From Lepisosteus oculatus (taxonomy: Eukaryota; Chordata; Actinopteri; Semionotiformes; Lepisosteidae), in contig NC_090709.1 of NCBI RefSeq assembly GCF_040954835.1, positions 38,994,776 through 39,058,775 of the forward strand: DNA of 64,000 nt, written 5' to 3'. Position 1 is the stretch's first letter, and every line of letters begins with the position of its first letter. Below, piece after piece: positions 1 to 13,097 of the stretch. Position numbers and translations under genes: made by a program. Below the pieces are notes generated by a model that saw only the letters and a list, made by a program, of their open reading frames with translations, made no database searches and had not been told where the DNA came from.

Positions 1-3000
1 TCTGTACTGTTGTGATAGTCTGACTGGTGTTGTCCTCTCCTGTACATTGTTGTAATACTGAACACTCCCCCCTTAACTGTCACACATACTGTCCAGTGTG
101 CAGCCCTGTGTCCTCATCTCCCACACCTGCTGCAGTACCACTCCAGCCTTTTCCTGCTCTCTCAGACCTTGACTTGTAGTTTTCGGACCTGTGTTGAACT
201 GTACATCTGTCCTCTGCATTAATCTTGACACACTGAGCTTTTACCTGTGTTGTGGCAGCACAGTGACCGAGTGCTGAATCCGATTTATCATAATTTCCTG
301 ATTACAGATGGGGTCGGGTGTAAGGACTCTGAACTCAATGTGGGTAAGTTCACTCCTGGGGCTCTCTGTACTCCAGCACAGAGCTGTGCCTGTTATTTGC
401 ACAACTCCCAGGGGTCCTGGTGTCATCTTGATCATGAAAAGCAACCTGACTGGAGAACAGCCGTGTCAGGAGCAGAGCTGGTGGAGCTGTGAATAAAGTC
501 ACTATGGGGAGGTGGTGAATATTAACTCAGGGGCTGGTCACACCACATCTCATGATTCTCACAGGCAGGGGGACAGTGTTCTCTCCTGTCACTGTACCCA
601 AACCCCCACGCTGCTGGCTCAGCCAGAAAGGAAAGAGGCACCCTTATTAAAGTCACAGCTTCCATTTGCAATCACTGCACCAAGAGGCATCTGGCTCAGA
701 GATGGAGGGAGGTGAGGGGCTAAACATCTACCTCTTCCCCCACCTTGATTCTCCAGCAGCGTGATCCCCTCCAGGCTGCACTACATTTCCCAGCAGGCCA
801 TGAGGGAATGGTGGCCAACAGGCTGCCTCCCCTGGGTTACTGATGCAGCTGTTAATTCTAGGCTGTAGCCAGTGTGTATAATGAGGGGGGTGGAGTAGAG
901 CTCATGCCGAGGGCTGGGAGAACTGCATCACCCACAAGGACCTGCTCCATTCAGTCACCTGACCCCTGGGACAGAGATGATTGGTCAGAAGACATTTGAA
1001 AAGCAGGCAGTGACAGAGGGCGGTAGTGCTGTTGGAGGAGCAGAGATAGAGAAGAGCTCTCGCCTCCAACACAGAAACTGATCTGGGACAGTTTGTAGGC
1101 CTACTGCTCAGTGGTCCTGGTGTTCAGGTCGCTGCAGGGGAGGGGGGCTGGTGACCCTCTGATGGGATTCACTCTGGGAGAATGAGGAAACAAGTAACAG
1201 CTGATCCTCATGACTGCTCTCACCTCCTGGCCAGAGGACTCTCTCACACAGAAGCTAAACCCAGTAGTTTTTCATCTTTTTCAGCTCAGAGGGGACGAGG
1301 GACCTGTCCTGACCCACTGTGCAGTTCACAGTCCCCATCCTCCTCCTACTGCAGCTGAGGCACAGCTGGACAGCTCTCAGGACAGACACTCACAGCCACA
1401 AGGTAGGGAAACAGGGCTCTTTATTCACAGTTTGAGATGAAGCGTTCCAGAAACCACAAGACAAACCTCTAGTTCTTCTCCCAACTGTAGCTAGACGTGC
1501 AGTCGGCTTCCCCAGGCCTCTGTGAAGACAAGTCAGACTCCCAGCTCCCAGGCTCAGCAGTCAGACCTCCTCCCCCGACACAGCTCAGCTCTGCAGCTCT
1601 TCCCTCCTGCTCTGCTCAGCACAACTGCTCTCTGTCCCCAGCAGCACCAGACTGAAGGCCTCCCCTCCTGCCTTTTAACTGTCTCCCCACCAATCGTCTT
1701 CCACCAATTAGGCAGGTGATTATAGGCTGCAGGTTGTTCTCCTGGGCCTCGTTGGGGATGATCCCATATAAAAATCAGACTGTTAAACGAGGGCTGGAGC
1801 TTGTTTTGGGTCTCTGGATTAATCTTGCTGGATGTCCTACAGGCTCCTCTGTGTTGGGGCTCAGTTGTTCCTAAAATCAATAAAAATAAAAGTGTAATTA
1901 TGTGATTATTTGTGCAAATTAAATGAAAACCAAGCATCTTGTTTTCTACAGGTTTTGATCCCACAGCCTCTGTGTTAGAAGCCCAGAGCTCTTCCACTGA
2001 GCCACAGTGTCTCTGTGAGTCTGGGGCTCCTGTGTGCTCTTGGCCTTCCCAGCTCAGGGTTCGAGAGTGAGGGATAAAAGACAGACCGAATGAGCTCTCC
2101 TTCAGGACAGGAGCCATTGGAGGAGTGGAGATGGTGCTGAGCTCCTGAGCACAAGGTTGTGGGTTCAAGTCCTGGCTGAGAGCTGAGGTGAATTTGCAGT
2201 GTGATTCTCCCCAGCAGTGAGAAGTAAGAACCCACAGCCCTTGTGTCTTTATTTATCAGTGTGTTACTGTTCACAAGAATTAAATTAACAAAAGCTCCTG
2301 GTCCTTCCAGGATTTGAACCCACAACCTCCAGGCAGAAGTCCAGAGCTCTTCCCCTGAGCCACAGCGTGTCTTTGTAGGTGTGGGGCTCCTGTGGGCTCT
2401 TGGTCTTCTTCCCAGTTCAGGGCTGAAACGGAGGGATAAGAGACAGACCGAATCCCTCTCCACTCCGGGCAGCAGACGGAGGAGTGGAGACGGTGCTGAG
2501 CTCATGACCGCAAGGTTGTGGGTTCAAATCCTGGCCGATCCCTGGTAAGTATCGCCCAGGTAAGTATCCAAGGTAAGTATGTGGGCTGGGTAGACAGGAG
2601 GGGTAGACAGGGCTAGGCAGGAGGGTGGGACAGTTAGGTTGAGAGGGTGGGGTAGGTAGGACAGGCAGGGCCAGGTAGTGCAGGTAGGAGGAGGGTGGGG
2701 TAGACAGGCCCAGCTAGCAGGTGGGGGCAGGTCAGCTGAGAGAGGACAGGCAGGGCTGGGAGGTGCAGGCAGGGGGTTAGGTAGAGGGGGTAGATAGGGG
2801 CAGGCAGGGCTAGGAGAGGTAGACAGGTACAGGCAGCAGGAGGTGGGTGGGGTAGGCAGGAGCAGGGAGGGTAGAATAGCAGGGGGGTGGGGTAGGTTAG
2901 GGGAGACAGGGGGTTAGGTAGAGTTGGGAGGGGCAGGCAGGGTGAGGTAGGAGGTGGCCTGGGCTGAGGAGGAGAGAGTAAGAGAAGGAGCAGAGAGGGG

Positions 3001-3300
3001 CCCAGGCCACAGGGGGGTCAGACAGGAGGGGTAGAGGGGGGTAGGAGAGAGGGTCAGATAGGAGGTAGGTAGGAGAGAGAGAGGAGGGTCAGGTGAGGCA
3101 GGAGGTGGGCTGAGGAGGAGAGAGTAAGAGAAGGGTAGGTGGGGTAGAGAAGGTAGGCAGGGCTAGGAGAGGCAGGCAGGAGGAGGTGGGTGGGGTAGGC
3201 AGGAGCAGGCAGAATAGGGGGTGGAGGATGAGGAGGTGGGGGTGTTGACAGGTAGGGGGAGAAGAGGTGGGAGGGTGGGCTAATGTTTTTCATGTTCTCC
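1..3300 (+). repeat. Left arm of a giant imperfect palindrome
   Basis: Read in reverse complement, this arm matches 3385 to about 6770. Examples: 501-660 against 6290-6450 (about 95% identical by eye), 1410-1760 against 5220-5560, 2142-2170 against 4785-4820, 2540-2590 against 4370-4410, 3237-3285 against 3391-3450. The outermost 1-200 pairs more weakly with 6590-6760, so the arm continues past the window edge. The inner 2560-3290 is G-rich and repetitive. Pseudo-tRNA-like stretches lie at 1951-2007 and 2307-2365. No coding gene is seen. Confidence 0.9.
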
Positions 3301-4589
3301 CCTCACCCCCTCCCCTATTAGTAACTAGTGTCATTAAATACTATATATAAAAAAGATATTACAGATACTAATTATTTATATATATTACACGGGGGGGGGA
3401 GAAACATCAGCCCACCCTCCCACCTCTTCTCCCCCCCTACCTGTCGACACCCCCCACCTACCCCACCCACCTCCTCCTGCCTGCCTCTCCTAGCCCTGCC
3501 TACCTTCTCTACCCCTCCCCTCTCTGACCCCCCCTGTGGCCTGGGCTCCTCTCTGCTCTTTCTCTTACTCTCTCCTCCTCAGCCCAAGCCACCTCCTGCC
3601 TCACCTGACCCTCCTCTCTATCCTACCTACCCTAACCCCCCCTATCTGACCCTCTATCCTACCTACCCTAACCCCTCCTGTCTGACCCCCCTGTGGCCTG
3701 GGCTCCTCTCTGCTCCTTCTCTTACTCTCTCCTCCTCAGCCCAGGCCACCTCCTGCCTCACCTCTCTATCCTACCTACCCTAACCCCCCCTATCTGACCC
3801 CCCCTGTGGCCTGGGCTCCTCTCTGCTCCTTCTCTTACTCTCTCCTCCTCAGCCCAGGCCACCTCCTACCTCACCTGACCCTCCTCTCTATCCTACCTAC
3901 CCTAACCCCCCCCTATCTGACCCTCTCTCCTACCCCCCTATCTGACCCCCCTGTGGCCTGGGCTCCTCTCTGCTCCTTCTCTTACTCTCTCCTCCTCAGC
4001 CCACCTCCTGCCTCACCTGACCCTGCCTGCCCCTCCCAGCTCTACCTAACCCCCTGTCTCCCCTAACCTACCCCACCCCCCTGCTATTCTACCCTACCTG
4101 GTCCTGCCTACCCCACCCACCCACCTCCTGCTGCCTGTACCTGTCTACCTCTCCTAGCCCTATCTACCCCCTCTACCTAACCCCCTGCCTGCACCTCCCA
4201 GCCCTGCCTGTCCTCTCTCAGCTGACCTGCCCCTGCCCCCACCTGCTAGCTGGGCCTGTCTACCCCACCCTCCTCCTACCTGCCCCTGCCTGTCCTACCT
4301 ACCCCACCCTCTCAACCTGACTGTCCCACCCTCCTGCCTAGCCCTGTCTACCCCTCCTGTCTACCCAGCCCACATACTTACCTTGGATACTCACCTGGGC
4401 GATACTTACCAGGGATCGGCCAGGATTTGAACCCACAACCTTGCAGTCATGAGCCCAGCACCGTCTCCACTCCTCCATCTGCTGCCCAGAGCGGAGAGGG
4501 ATTCGGTCTGTCTCTTATCCCTCCGTTTCAGCCCTGAACTGGGAAGAAGACCAAGAGCCCACAGGAGCCCCACACCTACAAAGACACGC

Positions 4590-5013
4590 TGTGGCTCAAG
4601 GGAAGAGCTCTGGACTTCTGCCTGGAGGTTGTGGGTTCAAATCCTGGAAGGACCAGGAGCTTTTGTTAATTTAATTCTTGTGAACAGTAACACACTGATA
4701 AATAAAGACACAAGGGCTGTGGGCTTTTACTTCTCACCCTCTCACTGCTGGGGAGGATCACACTGCAAATTCATCTCAGCTCTCAGCCAGGACTTGAACC
4801 CACAACCTTGTGCTTAGGAGCTCAGCCCCATCTCCACTCCTCCACTGGCTCCTGTCCTGAAGGAGAGCTCATTCGGTCTGTCTTTTATCCCTCAGTCTCG
4901 AACCCTGAGCTGGGAAGGCCAAGAGCACACAGGAGCCCCAGACTCACAGAGACACTGTGGCTCAGTGGAAGAGCTCTGGGCTTCTAACACAGAGGCTGTG
5001 GGATCAAAACCTG
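4590..5013 (+). repeat. tRNA-like elements in the palindrome arm
   Basis: Two tRNA-like strings, 4590-4646 and 4956-5013, each with an A-box-like TGGCTCAnnGGAAGAGC. The first also has a B box, GGTTCAAATCC; the second is degenerate (GGATCAAAACC). Counterparts occur inverted in the left arm. Similar B-box strings recur near 2515, 2155, 4430 and 4790. They look like pseudo-tRNAs or SINE heads rather than functional tRNAs, because anticodon-stem pairing is poor. Confidence 0.4.
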
Positions 5014-5169
5014 TAGAAAAGAAGATGCTTGGTTTTCATTTAATTTGCACAGTCACATAATTACACTTTTATTTTTATTGATTTTTTAGGAACAACTGAG
5101 CCCGAACACAGGGGAGCCTGTAAGACATCCAGCAAGATTAATCCTGAGACCCAAAACAAGCTCCAGCCC

Positions 5170-5650
5170 TTGTTTAACAGTCTGATTTTTATATGGGATC
5201 ATCCCCAACGAGGCCCAGGAGAACAACCTGCAGCCTATAATCACCTGCCTAATTGGTGGAAGACGATTGGTGGGGAGACAGTTAAAAGGCAGGAGGGGAG
5301 GCCTTCAGTCTGGTGCTGCTGGGGACAGAGAGCAGTTGTGCTGAGCAGAGCAGGAGGGAAGAGCTGCAGAGCAGAGCTGAGCTGTGTCGGGGGAGGAGGT
5401 CTGACTGCTGAGCCTGGGAGCTGGGAGTCTGACTTGTCTTCACAGAGGCCTGGGGAAGCCGACTGCACGTCTAGCTACAGTTGGGAGAAGAACTAGAGGT
5501 TTGTCTTGTGGTTTCTGGAACACTTCATCTCAAACTGTGAATAAAGAGCCCTGTTTCCCTACCTTGTGGCTGTGAGTGTCTGTCCTGAGAGCTGTCCAGC
5601 TGTGCCTCAGCTGCAGTAGGAGGAGGATGGGGACTGTGAACTGCACAGTG
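5170..5650 (+). other. LTR-like promoter/polyA segment within the palindrome
   Basis: Two ATTGG boxes (about 5253 and 5269), a TTAAAAGG TATA-like element near 5281, and AATAAA near 5540 occur in the order expected of an LTR. The inverted twin is at 1410-1790. No flanking retroviral coding sequence, primer-binding site or target duplication was seen, so this could equally be an exon-like or chance arrangement. Confidence 0.25.
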
Positions 5651-6499
5651 GGTCAGGACAGATCTCTCGTCCCCTCAGAGCTGAAAAAGATGAAAAACTA
5701 CTGGGTTTAGCTTCTGTGGGAGAGACTCCTCTGGCCAGGAGGTGAGAGCAGTCATGAGGATCAGCTGTTACTTGTTCCCTCATTCTCCCAATATGAATCC
5801 CATCAGAGGGTCACCAGCCCCCCTCCCCTGCAGCGACCTGAGCTGTAGGCCTGCAAACTGTCCCAGATCGGTTTCTGTGATGGAGGCGAGAGCTCTTCTC
5901 TATCTCTGCTCCTCTAACAGCACTACCGCCCTCTGTCACTGCCTGCTTTTCAAATGTCTTCTGACCAATCATCTCTGTCCCAGGGGTCAGGTGACTGAAT
6001 GGAGCAGGTCCTTGTGGGTGATGCAGTTCTCCCAGCCCTCGGCATGAGCTCTACTCCACCCCCCTCATTATACACACTGGCTACAGCCTAGAATTAACAG
6101 CTGCATCAGTAACCCATGGGAGGCAGCCTATTGGCCACCATTCCCTCATGGCCTGCTGGGAACTGTAGTGCAGCCTGGAGGGGATCACTCTGCTGGAGAA
6201 TCAAGGGGCAGGGGAAGAGGCAGATGTTTAGCCTCTCACCTCCCTCCATCTCTGAGCCAGACGCCTCTTGCTGCAGCGATTGCAAACAGAAGCTGTGACT
6301 TTAATAAGGGTGCCCCTTTCCTTTCTGTCTGAGCCTGCAGCGTGGGGGTTTGGGTACAGTGACAGGAGAGAACACTGTCCCCCTGCCTGTGAGAATCATG
6401 AGATGTGGTGTGGCCAGCCCCTGAGTTAATATTCACCACCTCCCCATAGTGACTTTATTCACAGCTCCATCAGCTCTGCTCTTGACTTGATTGTTTTCA

Positions 6500-9400
6500 A
6501 AAGAGGTCAGATCAGAGGCAGTGAGGGTGCTGTACCACAACACCAAGTAAAGGTCTGTGTGTAAATATGACAGCAGAGGACAGGTGAGTAGTTAAAGACA
6601 CAGGTCTGCAAACTACAAGTCCAGGGCTCAGAGCGCAGGAGCAGGGTAGAGCATTACTACAGCATGTGAGAGCAGAGGACACATTTGAGTAATACTGCAA
6701 TACACATGAGAGGGCAACACCGGTCAGACTATCCCAGCACTACAGGGGAGAAATCAAAACCCCAATACACAAGTCAGCACACACATAAAAGCATCACAAC
6801 ACTACAAGCACAGGCAGGTGACAGGGTTGAGTAATACACTAACCCACAGCTATGGCCGCAGCCCACCAGTGTAAGCAGTACAACACTATAGTGTGAGATA
6901 CACAGGTGAGAGTTCAGTATGAGAGATGGAGGTACTATAGTACAACATGAAGCTAAGACCTTAAACAATTCTGATTACAACAGTACATACAAGAGCTCAG
7001 AGCACAGACTTGAATATTACAGCACAATAGTACAGTGGAAAGCTTAGCACACAGGGCTGAGTATTACAACAGTACAAGAGCAGAGTTCAGTACTTGTTTC
7101 AGCATTAAAGCTCAGTACAGGTGGGAGTTCAGGCTGTAGCTCAAAGTACTATAAAAACACAGAAGCAGAGCAATCTGACAACTCCAACAATACAGGTGAG
7201 GGTCATTATGTCCGAGTACCACTGGTGTACAGGAGCAGAGTTCAGTAGAAGTTTTAAAATATAAACTCGGTACAAGTGAGTTCAATACACAGCTCTCAGT
7301 AAGACAACAGTACATATGAGTTCAGGACAGATTTGAGTACTACAGTACCATGTACAGGTAAGAGCTTAGCACACAGGCCCGAGTATTGCAATAGTACATG
7401 TAAGAGGTCAGACCACAGGCTTGAATATTACAGCACAATACAGGGGAAAGATTAACACACAGGGCTGAGTATTACAACAGTACAGGAGCAGAGTTCAGTA
7501 TATACACTGCAAAAATAAAGCTTAGTACAGGCGAGAGGTCAAGACACAGAACAGAGTGTTACAGCTGTACAGAGAGTTCAATATACAATCTGACAACTTC
7601 AACAATACAGGTTAGGGTCACTACACACACTTGAGTATTACAGCTGTACAGCAGCAGAGTTTAGTACACAGTACACAGTACAAGTGAGTTCAGTACACAG
7701 CTCTCAATGTTACAACAGTACAGGAACACAGATCAGTATACAGGTCTGAGAATTACAACAGTACAGGAACAGTTCAGTACATAAGTTTAAACAACTGAAG
7801 CTCAGTACAGCACACAAGACAGTAACAGCAGTACAAGCGAGACTTCAGGATACCGGTAGAGTCATTACACACATTTCAGTATTACAACAGTACATGTGAG
7901 TTCAGGAAACAGAGCTAAGTACTACAGTACAATGTACAGCTATGAGCTTAGCACACAGTTCTGATTATTACAATATAAAAGTATATTGTATATATATATA
8001 ATACACAAGTATAGTACACATAAGAGCTCAGAACACAGACTTGAATATTACAGCAAAATACAGGGGAAAGATTAACACACAGGTCTGAGTTACAACAGGA
8101 CAGGAGCAGAGTTCAGTACATAGATCAGTGTTATAACAGTACAGAGGCAGAGTTCAGTATACAGGTCTGAGAACACCAACAGTACATGTGAGGGTCATTA
8201 CACAGGTCTGAGTTACAACAGTAGAGGTCAGAGTTCAGTACAGCTGATTAGTTCAGCACACGTGACAGTCAGAATTACAGGAGAACTTCAACACTATTTT
8301 TACATTTCCAGGTTATACTGAATCGTTGATGATGAGTGTGTTTCACACGACAATGAAACTACCACCTGTACAACCTCCACTTCACAACACAACAGAGATG
8401 AAGTTTCAATGTACTGTCTGAGCAACACTATATCACCATCACGGTCTGCAGTTCAGAACGAGGCAACAAAACATCAGAGACGTGAAAGCAGCCCTCTTAC
8501 ACTGTAAACATGCTCTTGACCAAGAGATGTTGCTACTATACTCATGTTAAATATTTTCATGAAACCAATACAGCAACATTTTTTAGATTCCTTAAATATT
8601 GTGGAAAAAAGCAGTAAATTTGATGGAAGATCACACATGAGAGACATTCCTGCAGGTCTTATATTTCTGGAGGACATGCTGTGTCACAGGCTGTGTTTGT
8701 GATCTGAACGAGTGCAGGTGAACTGAATTCAACAGCTCGATTTCAAGACTGTTCTACCCACAAACACTTACTTGTCAGCTCAGCACACAGATGTTGAACA
8801 GTTCTGGGGTGAAATGTGCTGCACAACCTGTGCTTGCTGGATGGGACTTGTGGAGGAGACCCACATCAGTGCCCGTGTTTATGACCCGTCTCCTTCCTGG
8901 CTGATCCCTTGGAGAAGGAGACAGTGCTCTCTCACAACAGAGGAGCGGACCAGCAGAAAGTCAAACTGTTCTGAACAGTCAAACACGCGACAGTGAGGCT
9001 TCGATTGAAATACAGACGCCAGATCAAAAAGACCAGAAAGGATTAAGGTTGGTAGGAGAGCCCATTTCATGTGTGTGTACAGCAGCTAGGGAGCAGGAAG
9101 GATGTGGCCAACATACAGCACGTTCACAAAGGTGCCTTTAATATGAAATTTGTACAGTTTTCTGATACTGTCAGTTTTTGTTAGCGAGATTTAATAACTG
9201 GTCTAAGCAAGTTGAGAGAGTTCAGCACAGTTTTACACACAGGTTTATCACAGGATTTAGAATTGGGCTGGATTACAGGCGAGAGCTCAGCACACTGGTG
9301 TGACACTGGGTGTTAACATTCAGCACAGGAGAGTTTAGTACACAGATTTGAGTGTTAAATCACAGGGCAGGGAACGGCACATAGTACTGGTTTGTCATTG

Positions 9401-10420
9401 AGTAGTAAAGTTCAGTACAGCGGAGTTCAGTACACAGGTCTGAATATTAAAATACACTACAGGCAAGGGTTCAGAACACTGGTGTGTCTGAGTATTAAAT
9501 CTCAGTCGTTCATTAAAGTGGAGAATTCGGCACACAGATGTGTCATGGAGTATTATAGTACAGTGTACAGAGTCCAGCACACAGGTATGATTATTACAAC
9601 TGTCCATATTAGAGTTCGTCACACAGGTGTGTCAAAAAGTATTAAAGCTCAAAACCACCGAGAGTACAGTACACAAGTTTGAGTACTACAACACCACAGG
9701 CAACAGTTCAGCACTCGGGTTCAAATACTAAAACAATACAGTTCAGCACACAGGTGTGTCAGGGTATTAAAGCTCAGTGTAGGAGAGAGTTCAGTACACA
9801 GGTGTGAGAATTCAAGTTCACTACAGGCGAGTTCAGTCCAGCTGTGAGTATTACAGTACACTACAAGAGTTCAGAATACTGGCTTGTCATTGAGTATTAC
9901 ATCTCAGTACAGTTGAGAGTACAGCACACAGATGTGTCTTGGAGTATTATAGTACAGCGAACAGAGTTCAGTACACAGGTCTGAGTGTTACAACTGTCCA
10001 TATTAGAGTTCTTCACACAGGTGTGTCAGTGTCATCATTGCAGCTCAATACAGGTGATAATTCAGCACACTGATCTGTCCCTGATTATTAAAGCGCAGTA
10101 CAGTTGAAGAATCAGTACACAGGTGTGTCTGAGTATTAAACTACAGTACAGGTGAGAGCTGAGCACACAGGGTTGAGTACTGAAGCAGAATAAAGGTTTT
10201 AGTTCAGCACACAGGTGTGTTGAGTATTAAAGCTCAGTACAGGCATGAGTTCAGTTCACTGGTCTGAGTATTACAACTGTACACAGGTTCAAGTACTAAA
10301 GCACAGTACAGGTGAGCATTTAGCACACAGTGTGTCACTGAGTGCCAGTGTTAAGGTACAGCCTTCATGAGACGTCAGCACACCACTGTCAACACTACAC
10401 TGTCTACAATTCACCTCTAT
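6500..10420 (+). repeat. Degenerate 35-45 bp satellite array
   Basis: Unit roughly GAGTTCAGTACACAGG followed by TCTGAGTATTACAACAGTACAG, with many substitutions and length changes. It is clear at 6500-8280 and 9230-10340 and interrupted by non-repetitive sequence at 8280-9230, in which I see no gene. The first 200 bp of the window carry related units in the opposite orientation. Confidence 0.8.
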
Positions 10421-10429
10421 AATAAAACA

Positions 10430-10565
10430 TGACATCAGAACAGTAACTGAAGTACCCGTCTCTGGGGTACAAGAGCTGTGTCCCCCTCTGGAATCGAACC
10501 CTGAACTCTGCAACCCACCGGTCCTAATCCCAGCTCAGCACTGCGAAGCTGCTGTTTCACAGACC
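10430..10565 (-). mobile_element. tRNA-derived SINE remnant
   Basis: On the minus strand the sequence includes a B-box match GGTTCGATTCC, followed by a degenerate version of the CTTGTACCC...GGTACTT segment common in fish SINEs. Only a fragment; ends not defined. Confidence 0.5.
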
Positions 10566-10639
10566 ACATGCAGCTGGACTGAGAGAAAGAGCCGAGCAGA
10601 GAGACGCCACAGAGGAAGAAATACAGACAGCAGAGAGCT

Positions 10640-11450
10640 TCTCACCTCCCTCCCAACTCCCTGTCCACACCTGTCTTCCCACTGTCAGCTTCTGGACATC
10701 CTGGGAAAACGAGAGACTGGAGAGAGCATCTAACCTCCATCACAACTCCCTGTCCACACCCGTCTTCCCACTGTCAGCCTCTGGACATCCTAGAAAACTG
10801 GGGAAAAGAATACAGGAAAGATCATACAACCCACATCCCAACTAATCCATACCTGTCTTCCCACTGCCAGCCTGTGGACATCCTGGAAAACTGGGGAAAA
10901 GAATACAGGAGAGATCATACAGCCCACATCCCAACTAATCCACACCCGTCTTCCCACTGTCAGCTTCTGGACATCCTGGGAAAACGAGAGACTGGAGAGA
11001 GCATCTAACCTCCATCACAACTCCCTATCCACACCCGTCTTCCCACTGTCAGCCTCTGGACATCCTGGAAAACTGGGGAAAATAATACAGGAGAGATCAT
11101 TCAGCATAGATCCCAACTAATCCATACCCGTCTTCCCACTGTCAGCCTCTGGACATCCTGGAAAATTTGGGAAAAGAATACAGGAGAGATCATACAACCC
11201 ACAGCCCAACTAATCCACACCCGTCTTCCCACTGTCAGCCTCTGGACATCCTGGAAAACTGGGGAAAATAATACAGGAGAGATCATTCAGCATAGATCCC
11301 AACTAATCCATACCCGTCTTCCCACTGTCAGCCTCTGGACATCCTGGAAAATTTGGGAAAAGAATACAGGAGAGATCATACAACCCACAGCCCAACTAAT
11401 CCACACCCGTCTTCCCACTGTCAGCCTCTGGATAGTCATGAACATCTGGG
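10640..11450 (+). repeat. About 92-bp tandem repeat, nine copies
   Basis: The string CTTCCCACTGTCAGC recurs about every 88-95 bp (near 10675, 10763, 10857, 10950, 11039, 11131, 11223, 11317, 11410), followed by CTCTGGACATCCTGGAAAA. Two slightly different unit types alternate at the right end, a higher-order pattern. Confidence 0.85.
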
Positions 11451-12560
11451 AAAAGATGGCAGGGGAACCCAGCCTGTACCCCTACCTGTCAGTGTGACCC
11501 CTGTGGCTGGTGCTGCATGAGCTCAGAGAGCAGGAGGCTCTGCTGTCGGCTGTACAGATCACGAGTCTGAGGGCAGCAGTCCGGCTCGGTCCTGCTCCTC
11601 CGAGTCCGAGCACAGCACTCCCTCTGCTCCCCAGACTGATGCGGCGTCGTGCCCTCGAGAGAGACCCCCAGCCGAGAGGAACGAGCACATCGCCCCCCGG
11701 CACAGAGGAGCTGTGTGGATTCGATCACAGCGGTTAACCACACCGCGCTGTGAAACAGAGTTTGCAAGTCGGGCTCTGTTATCACTACAATCACTCCAAT
11801 CAGCCCAGTAATGGCCGACACGGACCTCGGTCCTCAGCCTGCGGGCTCTTGGGGTCCCGGGCTGTCTCCCACAAGCCTGACGAGGGCTCCGTGCGTCGAT
11901 GAGGAGTAAAGGGACTGATCTCCGCCTGCGTCAGGACTGGTGTTGCTGCTGGAGTGTCCCCAGTGGAGAAACTCGTCGCAGACGCCTCGTTTCCAGAGAC
12001 TCGTGCTTCAGCTGTGATCAGACTGAACTCTCTGGGAAGAGCAGTCTGGCGGACCCCGGTGCAGACCGGTCCGTCAGGAACACGGACTGAGATCCGTGTC
12101 AGGTCCTGGAGAAGACGCTATGGGATGCGGTGAGAGCTGGAGAAGACAGGAGGCGTGGTGCAAGGGAACACACAGGGGTTTAATAGTGCACACAATAATA
12201 GTGACAGTCCGCGAGACAGTGAACCGGGAAGACAGAACAGCATCCAAATCCGAGCAGGTCAAAACACAGTCCGGGAGTCCTCCTCTTCCTCCTCCCACTT
12301 CCTGTGCAGTTCCTCCTCTTCCTCCTCCTCTCACTTCCTGTGCAGTTCCTCCTCGGGCCTGAAAGCAGAACCTGAGGCGGACGGCACCAGCCCAACACGG
12401 ATCACTTCTCCTGTGAGAGGCACACGGGAGAGTCACTGCTGTCCTCTCTCCAGGAGCAGGACTGGACACGCTGACCGACTGACCCCTCCAGGAGCAGGAC
12501 TGGACACGCTGACCGACTGACCCCTCCAGGACCAGGACTGGACAGCCCTGCTGCAGACAC
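11451..12560. other. GC-rich sequence, no gene recognised
   Basis: Open frames exist on both strands but have no recognisable domain and no consistent codon pattern. Small duplications: a TCCTCCTCTTCC...CACTTCCTGTGCAG string twice at 12280-12350, and a 39-bp unit about 2.5 times at 12430-12540. It lies 3' of beta gene 1. Confidence 0.5.
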
Positions 12561-13030
12561 AGGCAGGGGGCAGGAAGTGGAGCTGGACTGCGGCCCCTCA
12601 GGCAGGGGGCAGGAAGTGGAGCTGGACTGCGGCCCCTCAGGCAGGGGGCAGGAAGTGGAGCTGGACTGCGGCCCCTCAGGCAGGAAGTGAGAGCGGGCTG
12701 GGGCAGGCTGGGAAGCCCGGGACTTTCCACCGGCCCGCAGGGTGATGGGATTGGGAACACAGCCAGGAGGGGGGGTCTGGGGGTGGTCCTCCACTCTGTC
12801 AGAGACTCCCGACACCCCCAGCGGCCGGAGAGCTCGGGGGACTCCTCTCGGGACAGGGGGGGCGTGCGTGGGGGGGGACGGACGGCGGACGAGATCACAG
12901 ACAGGGGGGCGAGACGAGATCGACTGCAGCTTTATTTGAGGGGGGACAGGGAGCAACTGGGGTGGGGACAGGCAGCGGGCCGGGGTGGGGGACAGGCAGC
13001 GGGCCGGGGTGGGGGACAGGCCAGAGACAC
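12561..13030 (+). repeat. Short tandem repeats 3' of beta gene 1
   Basis: A 39-bp unit containing GGGGCAGGAAGTGGAGCTGG is repeated three times at 12565-12680. A 27-bp unit containing GGGGACAGGCAGCGGGCC is repeated about 2.5 times at 12955-13025, just past the polyA signal toward the stop codon. Confidence 0.75.
12931..12936 (-). terminator. Polyadenylation signal of beta gene 1
   Basis: AATAAA on the minus strand about 160 bp past the predicted stop codon, in a reasonable place for a short 3' UTR. Confidence 0.5.
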
Positions 13031-13097
13031 CCGACAGAAGCGTCTCTCGGGCCGGGTCACGGTCACAACCCCCAGCCTGGCGCTCCGGGTGATGTCA

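Larger units (their letters stand above)
3385..6770 (-). repeat. Right arm of the giant palindrome
   Basis: Inverted partner of 1-3300. It is longer near the centre because a roughly 140-bp C/T-rich unit (with TGGCCTGGGCTCCTCTC) is repeated about four times at 3525-4010, against one to two copies in the left arm. The arms differ by substitutions and small indels, so they are not a simple foldback copy. The 85-bp AT-rich loop is 3301-3384. Confidence 0.9.

Noticed and set aside
1554..2505. Minus-strand frames of 176 and 204 codons in the palindrome
   Set aside because: They cross pseudo-tRNA-like repeats; the inverted copy in the other arm has different frame interruptions, and no domain is recognisable.
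4590..4646. Functional tRNA gene
   Set aside because: A and B boxes are present, but the anticodon arm does not fold convincingly and related copies occur in repeats.
12074..12956. Minus-strand frames of 180-274 codons 3' of beta gene 1
   Set aside because: Proline/serine-rich translations of short GC-rich tandem repeats, open in two frames at once, with no known domain.
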